Shown: positions 24,755 to 34,251, numbered from the stretch's first letter. The stretch is 64,000 nt of DNA from JAJXWB01 sp047971685 (GCA_047971685.1 JBKDZW010000057.1:3151-67150); one strand, 5' to 3'. The notes: generated from the sequence alone by a model not told the origin. Numbers and translations: made by a program.

Positions 24755-26731
24755 ATGATATCGGTGACTTTCCCCGACGGCGCCACGCGCGCCTTCGAGC
24801 CTGGCGTTTCCGGCCTCGACATCGCTAGATCGATTTCGCCCTCTCTGGCCAAGCGCACTGTAGCCATGGCGCTCGACGGCGAACTCGTCGATCTCGCCGA
24901 TCCGATCGACCGCGACGCGCGAATCGAATTCGTGTCGCGCGAAGATTCTCGCGCGCTGGAGCTGATCCGCCACGATGCCGCGCATGTGCTGGCGGAGGCC
25001 GTGCAAACCCTGTTTCCCGGCACGCAGGTGACCATCGGGCCTGTCATCGAGAATGGCTTCTATTACGATTTCTATCGCGCCGAGCCGTTCACGCCGGAAG
25101 ATTTCACCGCCATCGAAAAGAAGATGCGCGAGATCGTTGCGCGCGACAAACCGTTCACGAAAGAGGTCTGGTCGCGCGAAAAAGCGATCGCGCATTTCGA
25201 GAAAACGGGCGAGGCGTTCAAGGTCGAGCTGGTTCAGGCCATTCCGGCCGACCAGGATCTGAAGATATACAGGCAAGGCGACTGGCTCGATCTGTGCCGC
25301 GGGCCGCATATGACGTCGACCGGCAAGATCGGCGAGGCCTTCAAGATCATGAAGGTGGCGGGCGCCTATTGGCGCGGCGATTCAAACCGGCCGATGCTCC
25401 AGCGCATCTATGCGACCGCCTTCGCCAAGAAAGCCGATCTCGACGATTATCTGCATCGTCTCGAGGAGGCGGAAAAACGCGACCATCGCAAGCTGGGGCG
25501 CGAAATGGACCTGTTCCATTTCCAGGAGGAGGCGCCGGGCGCGATCTTCTGGCACCCCAAGGGCTGGACCCTGTTCCAGACGCTCGTTTCCTACATGCGC
25601 CGCCGACTTGCCGGCGATTACGAGGAAGTGAACGCGCCGCAGGTGATGGACAAGGCCTTGTGGGAAACCTCGGGGCACTGGGGCTGGTATTCCGACAATA
25701 TGTTCGCGGTGAAATCGGCGACCGCCTTCATGCGCCCCGACGATCCGGAGGCCGACCAGCGCGTGTTTGCGCTGAAGCCGATGAATTGTCCGGGCCATGT
25801 CCAGATATTCAAGCACGGGCTGCGTTCCTACCGCGAATTGCCGATGCGCATGGCCGAGTTCGGCGTGGTGCATCGCTACGAGCCCTCGGGCGCGATGCAT
25901 GGCGTGATGCGCGTGCGCGCGTTCACGCAGGACGATGCGCATATTTTCTGCACGGAAGATCAGCTCGAAGCCGAGATCATGAAAATCAACGATCTCATCC
26001 TCTCGGTTTACGGCGACTTCGGCTTCGACAAGCTTGTGGTGAAATTGTCGACGCGCCCCGAAAAGCGCGTTGGCGCCGACGCCTTGTGGGATCACGCCGA
26101 AAGCGTGATGGGCCGGGTGCTCGAGCGCATCAAGGCGGAAGGCGGCGACAGGATCGAGACCTCGATCAATCCGGGCGAGGGCGCTTTCTACGGGCCGAAG
26201 TTCGAGTATGTGCTGCGCGACGCCATCGGCCGCGACTGGCAATGCGGCACGACGCAGGTCGACTTCAATCTGCCCGAGCGTTTCGGCGCTTTCTATATCG
26301 ACGCCAATAGCGAAAAGACGCCGCCGGTCATGGTGCATCGTGCGATCTGCGGCTCGATGGAGCGCTTTATCGGCATTCTGATCGAGCATTTCGCCGGCCA
26401 CATGCCGCTCTGGCTCGCTCCCATGCAGATCGTGGTGGCCACGATCACGCAGGAGGCGGACGATTTCGCCATGGAAATCGCGGCGCTCGCCCGCAAGAAG
26501 GGGCTGCGCGCCGATCTCGACCTGCGCAACGAGAAGATCAATTACAAGGTGCGCGAACATTCGCTCGCCAAGATTCCCGTTCTTCTCGTGCTCGGGCGCA
26601 AGGAGGCGGCCGAGCGCACGGTCTCGATCCGCCGTCTGGGTTCGCAGGCCCAGCAATCCATGGGGCTCGACGAGGCTTTCGCGATGCTTGCCGCCGAAGC
26701 GAGGCCGCCGGACGTGACGCGGGCGGAATGA
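24755..26731 (+). CDS. thrS: Threonyl-tRNA synthetase
   Basis: A 658-residue ThrS of full length. It has the N-terminal TGS domain (residues 1-60), the editing domain with HDAAHVLAEAVQ, the class II core with the MNCPGHVQIF zinc cysteine motif and RMAEFGVVHRYEPSG motif 2, and the C-terminal anticodon-binding domain. It charges tRNA-Thr; one such tRNA is at 47096-47170. Start at 24755 follows an AAGGAG box. Its stop overlaps the next gene's start (ATGA). Confidence 0.97.
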   Translation: MISVTFPDGATRAFEPGVSGLDIARSISPSLAKRTVAMALDGELVDLADPIDRDARIEFVSREDSRALELIRHDAAHVLAEAVQTLFPGTQVTIGPVIENGFYYDFYRAEPFTPEDFTAIEKKMREIVARDKPFTKEVWSREKAIAHFEKTGEAFKVELVQAIPADQDLKIYRQGDWLDLCRGPHMTSTGKIGEAFKIMKVAGAYWRGDSNRPMLQRIYATAFAKKADLDDYLHRLEEAEKRDHRKLGREMDLFHFQEEAPGAIFWHPKGWTLFQTLVSYMRRRLAGDYEEVNAPQVMDKALWETSGHWGWYSDNMFAVKSATAFMRPDDPEADQRVFALKPMNCPGHVQIFKHGLRSYRELPMRMAEFGVVHRYEPSGAMHGVMRVRAFTQDDAHIFCTEDQLEAEIMKINDLILSVYGDFGFDKLVVKLSTRPEKRVGADALWDHAESVMGRVLERIKAEGGDRIETSINPGEGAFYGPKFEYVLRDAIGRDWQCGTTQVDFNLPERFGAFYIDANSEKTPPVMVHRAICGSMERFIGILIEHFAGHMPLWLAPMQIVVATITQEADDFAMEIAALARKKGLRADLDLRNEKINYKVREHSLAKIPVLLVLGRKEAAERTVSIRRLGSQAQQSMGLDEAFAMLAAEARPPDVTRAE

Positions 26732-27753
26732 GGGGGCGGACGGACGCCTGGGCGAAATCCTTGACCTTGCCGCAATCGCCCGCCATGGCTGGCGTCATGT
26801 CGTGGTCTCGTTTCGTTTCAGTCATCGGGCCGGCGCTCGCCGGGCTCGTCCTGCTTGGTCCGGTTCTGTCTGGTCCGGCGGTCGCCGGAACGCAGGGCCT
26901 GCCGCAGTTCGGGCCTGGCATGTTCGGCCCCAACCTGCCGGCCCAGCAGTCCGAAGCGCCGCAGGGCACGCTCTACATGTCCGCCATTCTTGCCGCCAAC
27001 GAGACCCAGCCGGTGCGCGGGGGGCTGAAATGGCGGGTGTTCGAGGAGCGCGCACAGCCCGACGGCACGCACAAGGTGATCGCCGAATCCGATGCGGCCT
27101 CGCCCCGGTTCACGCTGCCGACAGGCGCCTATATCGTGCATGCGGCTTTCGGGCTGGCGGGCGTTTCCAAGCGCGTTGTGGTCGAGCCGCGGTCGACCAG
27201 CGAGCGTGTCGTGCTCAACGCCGGCGCGCTCGAGTTTTCCACGATGCTCGGCGCGCACGCGATTGCGCCGCAAAAGATTTCGATCGCCATCTATGTGCCT
27301 GCGCCCGGCAATTCGGAAGCCAAACTGGTGGTCGACAAGGGCAAGCCTGGCGAATTCATCTGCCTGCCGGAGGGCCAGTATCACATCGTTTCCACGCTTT
27401 ACGATCTCGGCAATTCGACGACCACGGGCGCAGCGTCCGCCACAAATTCGATCGTGACGACGGATTTGCGCGTTCAGGCAGGCAAGGTGACGGTGGCGAC
27501 CCTCAAGCATCGCGCGGCGACCATGACGTTGAAACTGGTCAACCAGCCGGGCGGCGAGGCGCTCGCCAACACTTCGTTCTCGGTGCTGACGCCGGGCGGC
27601 GACGTCATCCGCGAATTGATCGGCGCCTTTCCCGCGCTGGTGCTGGCGCAGGGCGAATATGTCGCCATAGCGCGGCACGAGGGCAAGACCTACCAGACGC
27701 AATTCCAGGTGCAATCGACACTCGACCGCGACGTGGAAGTTGTTGCAAAATAG
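26728..27753 (+). CDS. Secreted hypothetical protein downstream of thrS
   Basis: A 341-residue protein, start overlapping the thrS stop. A hydrophobic segment with VIGPALAGLVLLGPVLSGPAVAG around residues 33-53 looks like a signal peptide; an internal start near residue 20 or 25 would give a more usual N-terminus. The remaining 285 residues read as repeated beta-rich modules (WRVFEE, FTLPTGAYIVHAAFG, FSVLTPGGDVI) resembling carboxypeptidase-regulatory-like or Ig-like folds. Function unknown. A two-copy 15-bp tandem repeat in the signal-peptide codons encodes LLGPV and LSGPA. Confidence 0.8.
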   Translation: MRGRTDAWAKSLTLPQSPAMAGVMSWSRFVSVIGPALAGLVLLGPVLSGPAVAGTQGLPQFGPGMFGPNLPAQQSEAPQGTLYMSAILAANETQPVRGGLKWRVFEERAQPDGTHKVIAESDAASPRFTLPTGAYIVHAAFGLAGVSKRVVVEPRSTSERVVLNAGALEFSTMLGAHAIAPQKISIAIYVPAPGNSEAKLVVDKGKPGEFICLPEGQYHIVSTLYDLGNSTTTGAASATNSIVTTDLRVQAGKVTVATLKHRAATMTLKLVNQPGGEALANTSFSVLTPGGDVIRELIGAFPALVLAQGEYVAIARHEGKTYQTQFQVQSTLDRDVEVVAK

Positions 27754-27776
27754 GCCAAACGCGCCGGGGTGAGAGA

Positions 27777-28013
27777 ATGCAGACCTTCTTTGTCGAGATC
27801 AAATGCGCGCTTGGGCGCACCTACGAGGTCGCCAGCGCGCTGGCCGAAGCCGAAATCGCCTCCGAAATCTATTCGATCGCCGGCAATTTCGACATTCTCG
27901 CCAAATTCTACCTCGACCGCGAAGAAGACATCGGCCATTTCGTCGGCCAGAAAGTGCAGACGATCCCCGGCATCGTCGATACGCGCACGATCATCACCTT
28001 CAAGGCCTTTTGA
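27777..28013 (+). CDS. Stand-alone RAM (Lrp/AsnC ligand-binding) domain protein
   Basis: A 78-residue protein starting MQTFFVEIKCALGRTYEVA and ending TRTIITFKAF. It is the effector-binding alpha/beta domain of Lrp/AsnC regulators without the DNA-binding helix-turn-helix. Such single-domain proteins can form decamers and bind amino acids. It lies 23 bp after the secreted protein gene and one base before the lipase start, inside the thrS operon. The coding frame is contained in a longer open frame, but the GAGAG box before 27777 and family length support this start. Confidence 0.85.
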   Translation: MQTFFVEIKCALGRTYEVASALAEAEIASEIYSIAGNFDILAKFYLDREEDIGHFVGQKVQTIPGIVDTRTIITFKAF

Positions 28014-28014
28014 C

Positions 28015-28935
28015 ATGCGCGCCGACGATTTTCGCCTGAAGGCGGACGACGGCGCCGAAATATTCGTCCATCGCTGGCTGCCTGCGGAGACGCCGCGCGG
28101 CGCCGTTCAGATCGCGCACGGGCTTGCCGAACACGGGGGCCGTTACGAACGGCTGGCGCACAGACTGAGCGCGCAGGGATGGGCCGTCTATGCAGACGAC
28201 CATCGCGGCCACGGCAAGACCGCGCGCGCCGGCGATATCGGGTTTTTCGCGGAGCGTGAGGGATGGCGCAAATGCGTCGGCGACCTCTGGACGCTCAACC
28301 GACGGATGGCGGCCGATCATCCGGGTGTCCCGGCCGTGCTGCTCGGCCATTCCATGGGCTCGTTCATGGCGCAGGATTTCGTCGCCGACCATAGCGATGC
28401 GATCGCAGGCCTTGCCTTGTCGGGCTCAAACGGCCCGCCGCCGGCGATTGCGGGCATCGGGCGCATGATCGCGCGCATCGAGCGGCTGCGGCTCGGAGCG
28501 CATGGCAAAAGCGACTTGTTGCAGACGATGATGTTCGGCGAGTTCAACAAGCGCTTCAAGCCGGCGCGCACGCCGTTCGACTGGCTCTCGCGCGATCGGG
28601 AAGAAGTCGACGCCTATATCGCCGATCCCTTGTGCGGCTTTGAATTTTCGATCCAGCTTGCAATCGATCTGCTCGACGGACTTGGGCCGCTCCTGAAGCC
28701 GGAGCGGCTCGCACGGATCCGCAAGGATATTCCGGTCTACATCTTCAGCGGCTCCGACGATCCCGTGGGCGCCAATCTGCCGGCTCTGGCGCAGGCTTAT
28801 CGCGGCGCGGGGCTGACGAAGGTGGACATGCGCGTCTATCCCGGCGCACGGCACGAGACGTTGAACGAGACCAATCGCGAGGAAACGACGTCCGATCTCT
28901 TGCGCTGGCTGGAGACGATTTTCGTCCGCGTTTGA
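28015..28935 (+). CDS. Alpha/beta hydrolase, monoacylglycerol lipase-like (Hydrolase_4)
   Basis: A 306-residue serine hydrolase of the lysophospholipase / monoacylglycerol lipase type. Typical motifs are QIAHGLAEHGGRY, DDHRGHGKT, the nucleophile in LLGHSMGSF near residue 105, Asp in FSGSDDPVG and His in GARHETLNE. No signal peptide is visible. It is the fourth gene of the thrS transcript, one base after the RAM-domain gene. Confidence 0.88.
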   Translation: MRADDFRLKADDGAEIFVHRWLPAETPRGAVQIAHGLAEHGGRYERLAHRLSAQGWAVYADDHRGHGKTARAGDIGFFAEREGWRKCVGDLWTLNRRMAADHPGVPAVLLGHSMGSFMAQDFVADHSDAIAGLALSGSNGPPPAIAGIGRMIARIERLRLGAHGKSDLLQTMMFGEFNKRFKPARTPFDWLSRDREEVDAYIADPLCGFEFSIQLAIDLLDGLGPLLKPERLARIRKDIPVYIFSGSDDPVGANLPALAQAYRGAGLTKVDMRVYPGARHETLNETNREETTSDLLRWLETIFVRV

Positions 28936-28980
28936 TGCAGGGCAAGGACGCCGGTTACAAATTGGGGGAACTGTGGCCAC

Positions 28981-29343
28981 ATGAAAAAACTTTCTCGTAT
29001 TCCTGTCGTTCTCGCCGTGATGGGCGCCGCCTCGCCGGCAATTGGCGCCGATGTGGAGAACGGGCTTAAAATCTCGAAGCAATGGTGCGCGGCCTGCCAT
29101 GTGGTTGCGCCAGACCAGACGAGCGCCAGCGTGGATGTGCCGACATTCGGCGACATTGCGCGGCGCAAGACCGAGAAGAAGCCGTTGGCGGCCTTCCTTG
29201 CTGAACCGCACGGCAAGATGCCGAACATGTCGCTGACGCGCAACGAGATCGACGATATCGTCGCCTATATCCGTTCGCTCGGACCGGCCGGCGCCGAGCC
29301 GGAGCCGCCGCGCAAGCTGCCGGAGCGGCCCAGAAACGGTTAG
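28981..29343 (+). CDS. Monoheme cytochrome c
   Basis: A 120-residue secreted protein. Residues 1-22 form a signal peptide (LAVMGAASPAIGA). The single heme site is CAACH near residue 36 and the axial Met is probably in GKMPNMSLT. The C-terminus is a proline-rich tail (EPEPPRKLPERP). It should carry electrons in the periplasm; partner unknown. It lies 45 bp after the lipase gene, and a 15-bp tandem repeat starts within its last codons. Confidence 0.88.
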   Translation: MKKLSRIPVVLAVMGAASPAIGADVENGLKISKQWCAACHVVAPDQTSASVDVPTFGDIARRKTEKKPLAAFLAEPHGKMPNMSLTRNEIDDIVAYIRSLGPAGAEPEPPRKLPERPRNG

Positions 29344-29375
29344 TCCCAAAACGGTTGGGCTCAAAATAGTTGGGC
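29331..29375. repeat. Three-copy 15-bp tandem repeat
   Basis: Units CAGAAACGGTTAGTC, CCAAAACGGTTGGGC and TCAAAATAGTTGGGC are consecutive at 29331-29345, 29346-29360 and 29361-29375. The first overlaps the stop of the cytochrome c gene. Adjacent units match in 11 and 12 of 15 bases, so the array is old or under weak constraint. The middle unit can also fold CCCAA with TTGGG. Confidence 0.6.
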
Positions 29376-29507
29376 GCCGGGGCGCATGAAGCCGGCGGCG
29401 ATCTGCCGGCTTCGCAGGGCTGCGCCGGCATGATTGCTGACCTGCGGACGTTGAATTAGACCGGATCGCCTCTATTGTGACGGGCAAGCCGCACAGGAGA
29501 CCATCCC

Positions 29508-30119
29508 TTGTTGTTCTACACGCCCGAAAAGCGCGACCGCGCGATCCTGCCGCACGACCCTTTCAAGGCGATCATCGCGCCACGGCCGATTGGCTGGGTG
29601 ACGACGATGAGCAAGGCGGGCGAGATCAATCTGGCGCCTTATTCCTTCTTCAACGCCTTCGCCGACCGGCCGCCCATTCTGGCGTTTTCGTCCGTTGGCG
29701 TGAAGGATTCGCTGGCCTTTGCGCAGGAGACGGGCGAATTCGTCTGGAACCTGCCGAACTGGGATTTGCGCCATGCGATGAACGATACGTCGGCGACGCT
29801 GCCGCGCGGGGAAAACGAATTTGTCCATGCCGGCCTGGAAATGGCGCCGTGCAATCTCGTCAAGCCGCCGCGCGTGGCCAAGAGCCCGGTTGCAATGGAA
29901 TGCAAGGTGACGTCGATTCAGGAACTCAAGAACATCGACGGAAAGGGCATCGATTACTGGCTGGTGCTCGGCCAGGTCGTGGGCGTCCACATCGATCCCG
30001 TTTTCATAGGCCGGCAGGGGCAATTCCAGCTTGCCGAAGTCAAGCCCGTCGCGCGCTGCGGCGGTCTTGGCGATTATGCCGTCGTCGACAGTCTGTTTCA
30101 GATGGAGCGGCCGAAATAG
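29508..30119 (+). CDS. Flavin reductase-like domain protein
   Basis: A 203-residue FMN-binding split-barrel protein of the flavin reductase / DIM6 family: PRPIGWVTTMSKAGEINLAPYSFFNAFADRPPI is the diagnostic N-terminal region. Such proteins reduce flavin with NAD(P)H or act as flavin-dependent oxidoreductases. The TTG start at 29508 (or the TTG three bases on) follows an AGGAG box at 29495-29499; no ATG fits the family N-terminus. It is convergent with the lactate-type oxidase gene. Confidence 0.87.
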   Translation: MLFYTPEKRDRAILPHDPFKAIIAPRPIGWVTTMSKAGEINLAPYSFFNAFADRPPILAFSSVGVKDSLAFAQETGEFVWNLPNWDLRHAMNDTSATLPRGENEFVHAGLEMAPCNLVKPPRVAKSPVAMECKVTSIQELKNIDGKGIDYWLVLGQVVGVHIDPVFIGRQGQFQLAEVKPVARCGGLGDYAVVDSLFQMERPK

Positions 30120-30131
30120 GCGCGGCGAACC

Positions 30132-31316
30132 TCAGGTTCCGTCAATCGCGTCGCGCGCGATTTCGTCGATGCGATTGACGCCCGACAGGGCCATGGCCAC
30201 GCGCAATTCCTGCTGCATGATCGCCAGCATGCCGCTTATGCCGGCCTGACCGGCGCCGGCCAGCGCCCATGCCCAGGGGCGCCCGATCATCACGCCCTTT
30301 GCGCCGAGCGCCAGCGCCTTGAAGACATCGACGCCACTGCGTACGCCGCCGTCCATGAACACTTCCGCGCGGTCGCCGACGGCGGCGACAACTTCAGGCA
30401 GTTTGGAGATCGAGGAGGCGACGCTGTCCAGTTGCCGCGCGCCGTGATTGGAGACGATGACGCCATCCGCGCCAGCCGCGACGGCCGATTTTGCGTCCTC
30501 CGGCTCGAGTATGCCCTTGATGAGCAGGCGGCCCTTCCAGACGCTGCGCAGCCATTCGATGTCCTTCCAGGCGACGGAGGGGTCGAACTGGCTTGCCACC
30601 CAGGCGGAGAAGGCTTCGAGCCGCGTGGGATCCGGCACGCGATCGGCGAGATTGCCGAAGCCGTGCGGTTTTCCGCGCAAGGCCACGTCAAGCAGCCAGT
30701 GCGGATGACTTGCGATTTCCCAGGCCTTGACCGCGCGCGCATGCAGCGACGACGACCAGGCGCCATTGCGCAGATCGCGGTGACGCATGCCGGTCACAGC
30801 GAGGTCGACGGTGAAGGCGAGCGTGTCGCATCCCGCATTTTTCGCGCGCGCCAGCAGATCCTGCACGACGCCGCGATCGCGCATCATGTAGAGCTGGAAC
30901 CAGAACGGTCTCGAGGCGGCGCGCGCGACCTCGGCGAGATCGCAGACGGAGACCGTGGAAAGCGTGAATGGAATATTTGCGGCATTGGCTGCGCGCACGG
31001 CCTGCGTCTCGCCGCGCCGCGCCATCATGCCGGCCATGCCGACCGGCGCCAGAATGACGGGCATGGCCGCCTTTTCGCCCGATAAGGTCGTGGATGTGTC
31101 TATGTTCGAGACGTCGCGCATCACGCGCTGACGCAGGACGATCTTGCGGAAGTCCTCGACATTGGCGGCAAGCGTATATTCCGCATTGGCCGCGCCGTCG
31201 ATGTAGTCGAACAGGAAACGCGGCAGGCGCTTTTCCGCAAGACGCCGGTAGTCTTCCGGCGTGACGGGAATGACATTGCGGGTTCCGCTCAAGCGCGTTT
31301 CCTCCGGGCGGCGCAA
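30132..31316 (-). CDS. FMN-dependent alpha-hydroxy-acid dehydrogenase (L-lactate dehydrogenase-like)
   Basis: A 394-residue member of the glycolate oxidase / LldD family. FMN and substrate motifs are visible: PRFLFDYIDGAANAEYT, PVILAPVGMAGM, and the active-site SNHGARQLD with catalytic His and Arg. It oxidises an L-2-hydroxy acid, probably lactate or glycolate, passing electrons to quinone or oxygen. Ends 12 bp from the flavin reductase stop, so the genes are convergent. Precise substrate not certain. Confidence 0.9.
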   Translation of the reverse strand: MRRPEETRLSGTRNVIPVTPEDYRRLAEKRLPRFLFDYIDGAANAEYTLAANVEDFRKIVLRQRVMRDVSNIDTSTTLSGEKAAMPVILAPVGMAGMMARRGETQAVRAANAANIPFTLSTVSVCDLAEVARAASRPFWFQLYMMRDRGVVQDLLARAKNAGCDTLAFTVDLAVTGMRHRDLRNGAWSSSLHARAVKAWEIASHPHWLLDVALRGKPHGFGNLADRVPDPTRLEAFSAWVASQFDPSVAWKDIEWLRSVWKGRLLIKGILEPEDAKSAVAAGADGVIVSNHGARQLDSVASSISKLPEVVAAVGDRAEVFMDGGVRSGVDVFKALALGAKGVMIGRPWAWALAGAGQAGISGMLAIMQQELRVAMALSGVNRIDEIARDAIDGT

Positions 31317-31415
31317 TCCGCTCCGTCATGACATTAGCTGCGCATCGCGCTGCGGTGTCAATTGCCGCGCCGATTTCGTGCAGCGCCGATTTGAGCCTTG
31401 TTTCGATTGCTGGCG

Positions 31416-32291
31416 CTAACTCGCAGACCCCAGTCGCGCCAGCAATTTCCTGGCGCGTTCGAGATGCGGCTTGTCGAGCATTTCGCCGTCGAGGCCGATC
31501 ACGCCGGCCGCCGGATTGTCGGCAAAAGCCTTCACGATCTTTTTCGCGCGCAGGATCTCGGCTTCGGGCGGCGTGAAAATCTCGTTGATGATGGGAACCT
31601 GCGCGGGATGGATCGCCATCTTGCCCGTGAAGCCGTCGCGCCGCGCCTCCATGCATTCGCGGCGGAAGCCATCGTCGTCGCGGAAATTCGGAAAGACGGT
31701 GTCGATGGGCTGGACGCCTGCGGAAACGGCGGCAAGAAGCGTGAGATTGCGCGCAAGCACATAGACCGGCGCATGCGTTCCGTCGGGCAGGCGATTGGTT
31801 TCCGCGCCGAGATCGGCGGACAGATCCTCGGCGCCCCAGGTGAGCGCGACGAGGCGCCGGCTCGCGCTGCGATAGGAGGACAGGCCGAAGACGGCGCCTG
31901 CTGTTTCCGTGGCCACGCAACAGATGCGGGTCGCGCCGCCGGCAATGTCGTTTTCGGCTTCGCGCACGGCGAGCTTGGCCGCCAGATGCTGCACATCGAC
32001 GCCGCCCTGCGATTTCGGCAGCAATATGCCGTCGGGACGGCCGGACATGACGGCGTCGAGATCGGCGTCGGTCAATCCGGTGTCGAGCGCATTGACGCGC
32101 ACGTAGAGCAGGGGCCGCCTGTCGCTTTTCCGCGCGGACTTCAGAAAGTCGCGCGTCGTTGCGCGCGCCTTGTCCTTGTTGGCGGCGGCGACGGAATCCT
32201 CGAGGTCTACAAACAGGCAGTCCGCGCCGGCGTCCAGACCCTTGGCGAGCTTCTTGTCGGAATCGCCGGGAACGAAGAGTTGCGAGCGCAT
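31416..32291 (-). CDS. HpcH/HpaI-CitE family CoA ester lyase
   Basis: A 291-residue TIM-barrel lyase: RSQLFVPGDSDKKLAKG, DCLFVDLEDSVA, RVNALDTG with the substrate Arg, ATETAGAVFGL with the metal Glu and WGAEDLSADLGA with the metal Asp. Relatives cleave malyl-CoA, beta-methylmalyl-CoA or citramalyl-CoA. Its start overlaps the stop of the MaoC gene upstream by one base, so a hydratase and lyase are made together, a pairing seen for C4-C5 dicarboxyl-CoA metabolism. Which ester it cleaves cannot be said. Confidence 0.88.
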   Translation of the reverse strand: MRSQLFVPGDSDKKLAKGLDAGADCLFVDLEDSVAAANKDKARATTRDFLKSARKSDRRPLLYVRVNALDTGLTDADLDAVMSGRPDGILLPKSQGGVDVQHLAAKLAVREAENDIAGGATRICCVATETAGAVFGLSSYRSASRRLVALTWGAEDLSADLGAETNRLPDGTHAPVYVLARNLTLLAAVSAGVQPIDTVFPNFRDDDGFRRECMEARRDGFTGKMAIHPAQVPIINEIFTPPEAEILRAKKIVKAFADNPAAGVIGLDGEMLDKPHLERARKLLARLGSAS

Positions 32292-32803
32292 CAGACAGCC
32301 GCCGCTGCGGAGGCCGCATTTTGAGGACGCTTCAACATGAAGCCCTGGCGCTTGCATTCGGCGACCAATGTGCCGTCCTGCTTGTAGGCGCGATGCTGAA
32401 AATCGACGATGCCCGCATCCTTGCGCGATTTGGATTCGCGGGCGCCGACGATTTCGGTTTCGACGCGGATAGTGTCGCCCTCAAACAGCGGCGCCGGGAA
32501 TTTCACATCGCTCATGCCGAGATTGCCGATGGTCGTGCCGACGGTCGTGTCGTTGACGGAAATGCCGATCATCAGGCCGAGCGTGAACAGAGAATTCATC
32601 AGAGGCTGGCCCCATTGCGTCTCGGTCGCGCAGAAATGCGCATCGATGTGCAGGGGCTGCGGATTGAGCGTCATATTGGAGAACAGCATGTTGTCCATCT
32701 GCGTCACGGTGCGGGTGAGGCCGTGCTTGAAAACGCGGCCGATTGTGAAGTCCTCGAAATAAAAACCGCCGCGCGGATGGCGGGCGTAATTTGATGCAGT
32801 CAT
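32291..32803 (-). CDS. MaoC-family acyl-CoA hydratase
   Basis: A 170-residue hotdog-fold protein with the hydratase-2 type motif NPQPLHIDAHF near residue 50 and a conserved MNSLFTLGLMIGISVND stretch. It should hydrate an enoyl-CoA. It is about half the length of double-domain mesaconyl-CoA hydratase, so is probably a homodimeric single-hotdog enzyme. The start at 32803 follows a GGAAGGAA box. Coupled to the CitE-like lyase downstream. Confidence 0.88.
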   Translation of the reverse strand: MTASNYARHPRGGFYFEDFTIGRVFKHGLTRTVTQMDNMLFSNMTLNPQPLHIDAHFCATETQWGQPLMNSLFTLGLMIGISVNDTTVGTTIGNLGMSDVKFPAPLFEGDTIRVETEIVGARESKSRKDAGIVDFQHRAYKQDGTLVAECKRQGFMLKRPQNAASAAAAV

Positions 32804-32939
32804 GGCGTTTCCTTCCGGAATTGGCGATGGCCTTGGGTCAGAACGACTTTTTTCGGCGCTTAAATCTCCATTTACCATAACCGCTCATGATCGGAAGCAC
32901 GCCGGACCTCCCGTTCGGCCAAGGCGTCAAGTTTCCTAA

Positions 32940-34196
32940 ATGATTGTACGCAAGTTCATGCAATGGGCGACAACAGCCTCTTCCGCCGAACGCGCCGAGG
33001 GCGCGGGCTCGCTGGCGCGGGCCTATCTCTACGGAGAGTTCGACGCCCAGGACCAACGCGAAGCCGAAGTGGCGCTGACCGCGCTGCTCGACGATCCCGC
33101 GCCGTCCGTGCGCAAGGCGATGTCGGAGGCGTTTGCGGGCGCTGCGGAAGCGCCGCAGGCGATCGTCGTCGCGCTGGCCAACGATCAATCCGAGGTGGCT
33201 GCGCCCGTCCTTTCGCGTTCGCCATTGCTTGGCGATGGCGAACTCATTGATTGCGTAGCGATTGGCGATGCGTTCGCGCAGGCTGCGATTGCGTTGCGGG
33301 CGAATGTTTCGGCGAGCGTTTCGGCAGCCGTCGCCGAAGTTGCCGGACGCGAGCCGCTGATCGGGCTTGCCGTCAATCCCGGCGCCGACATCCCCGAATT
33401 TTCCATGCGCCGCATGGTAGAGCGTTTCGGCTCGGACGGCGAATTGCGCGAGGCGCTTTTGTCGCGGCCGGGCCTGCCGCCGTCTGTGCGCAGCGATCTG
33501 GTGACGGCGACCGCCGGCGCGCTGTCGCAATTCGTGGTCAATTGCTCCTGGCTCTCGTCGGAGCGGGCCGACCGGCTGGTGCGCGAGGCGACCGACAAGG
33601 CGCATGTCATGATCGCTGCGGACGCCGAGCGGTCGCGCGACTGGCGGGCGGCGCTTGCGCTGGCCCGGCACTTGCGGGCCTGCGGGCGCCTCACGCCGAG
33701 CCTGGCGCTGCGGGCGCTGCTGTCGGGCAATTCCTGCCTGTTCAATGCGGCGCTCGTCGAATTGTCGGGCCTGCCGGAGCGCAAGGTTTTGCCGTTGGCG
33801 CGCGACTGGCGCGGCTCGGGTTTCGGCGCGCTCTACAAGGCGGCCGGCCTGCCGGACAAATTGCTGCCTGCCTTCCGCGCCGCGCTTTCCGCGCTCGGCG
33901 AGTTTGGCGCGGCAGCGCACGAGAGCGGCGCGCGCCTGTCGCGCGCCATGATCGAGCGGGTGCTGACGGCCTGCGAAGGCGCAGACCCGATCGAACTCGG
34001 CTCGCTGCTCGCGCTTCTGCGCCGCTTCGATGCGGAAGCTGCGCGCGAGGAGGCGCGCGAGGCGGCGCAGAACCTGTTTGCGCCAGCGCTCGAGGCGCCG
34101 GATGTCGCCGTGCCGCTGGACGAGCCGGAAGGCGATCTTGCGCCGCGCGTGATCGCTATCGATCTCAAGGCGATCGAGGCGGAACTGGCCGCCTGA
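32940..34196 (+). CDS. DUF2336 family protein
   Basis: A 418-residue all-helical, alanine-rich protein. The N-terminal repeat LLDDPAPSVRKAMSEAFAG and the repeated short helical pairs are characteristic of DUF2336, a HEAT-like family almost restricted to alphaproteobacteria. No membrane segments. It is divergent from the MaoC/CitE unit with 136 bp between. Family function is not established. Confidence 0.82.
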   Translation: MIVRKFMQWATTASSAERAEGAGSLARAYLYGEFDAQDQREAEVALTALLDDPAPSVRKAMSEAFAGAAEAPQAIVVALANDQSEVAAPVLSRSPLLGDGELIDCVAIGDAFAQAAIALRANVSASVSAAVAEVAGREPLIGLAVNPGADIPEFSMRRMVERFGSDGELREALLSRPGLPPSVRSDLVTATAGALSQFVVNCSWLSSERADRLVREATDKAHVMIAADAERSRDWRAALALARHLRACGRLTPSLALRALLSGNSCLFNAALVELSGLPERKVLPLARDWRGSGFGALYKAAGLPDKLLPAFRAALSALGEFGAAAHESGARLSRAMIERVLTACEGADPIELGSLLALLRRFDAEAAREEAREAAQNLFAPALEAPDVAVPLDEPEGDLAPRVIAIDLKAIEAELAA

Positions 34197-34251
34197 TTTT
34201 CCCGGACGCTCCTCGAATCGGCCATGATGGAGGCCGGGAGGCGTCGGGCGC

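Noticed and set aside
25382..26656. Antisense open frame of 424 codons over thrS
   Set aside because: thrS on the other strand is unambiguous and the antisense product shows no domain or ribosome site.
26802..28013. Single 403-codon gene in the frame that ends with the RAM domain
   Set aside because: The first 325 codons overlap the secreted-protein gene out of frame and read as non-coding; the family begins at MQTFFVEIK (27777).
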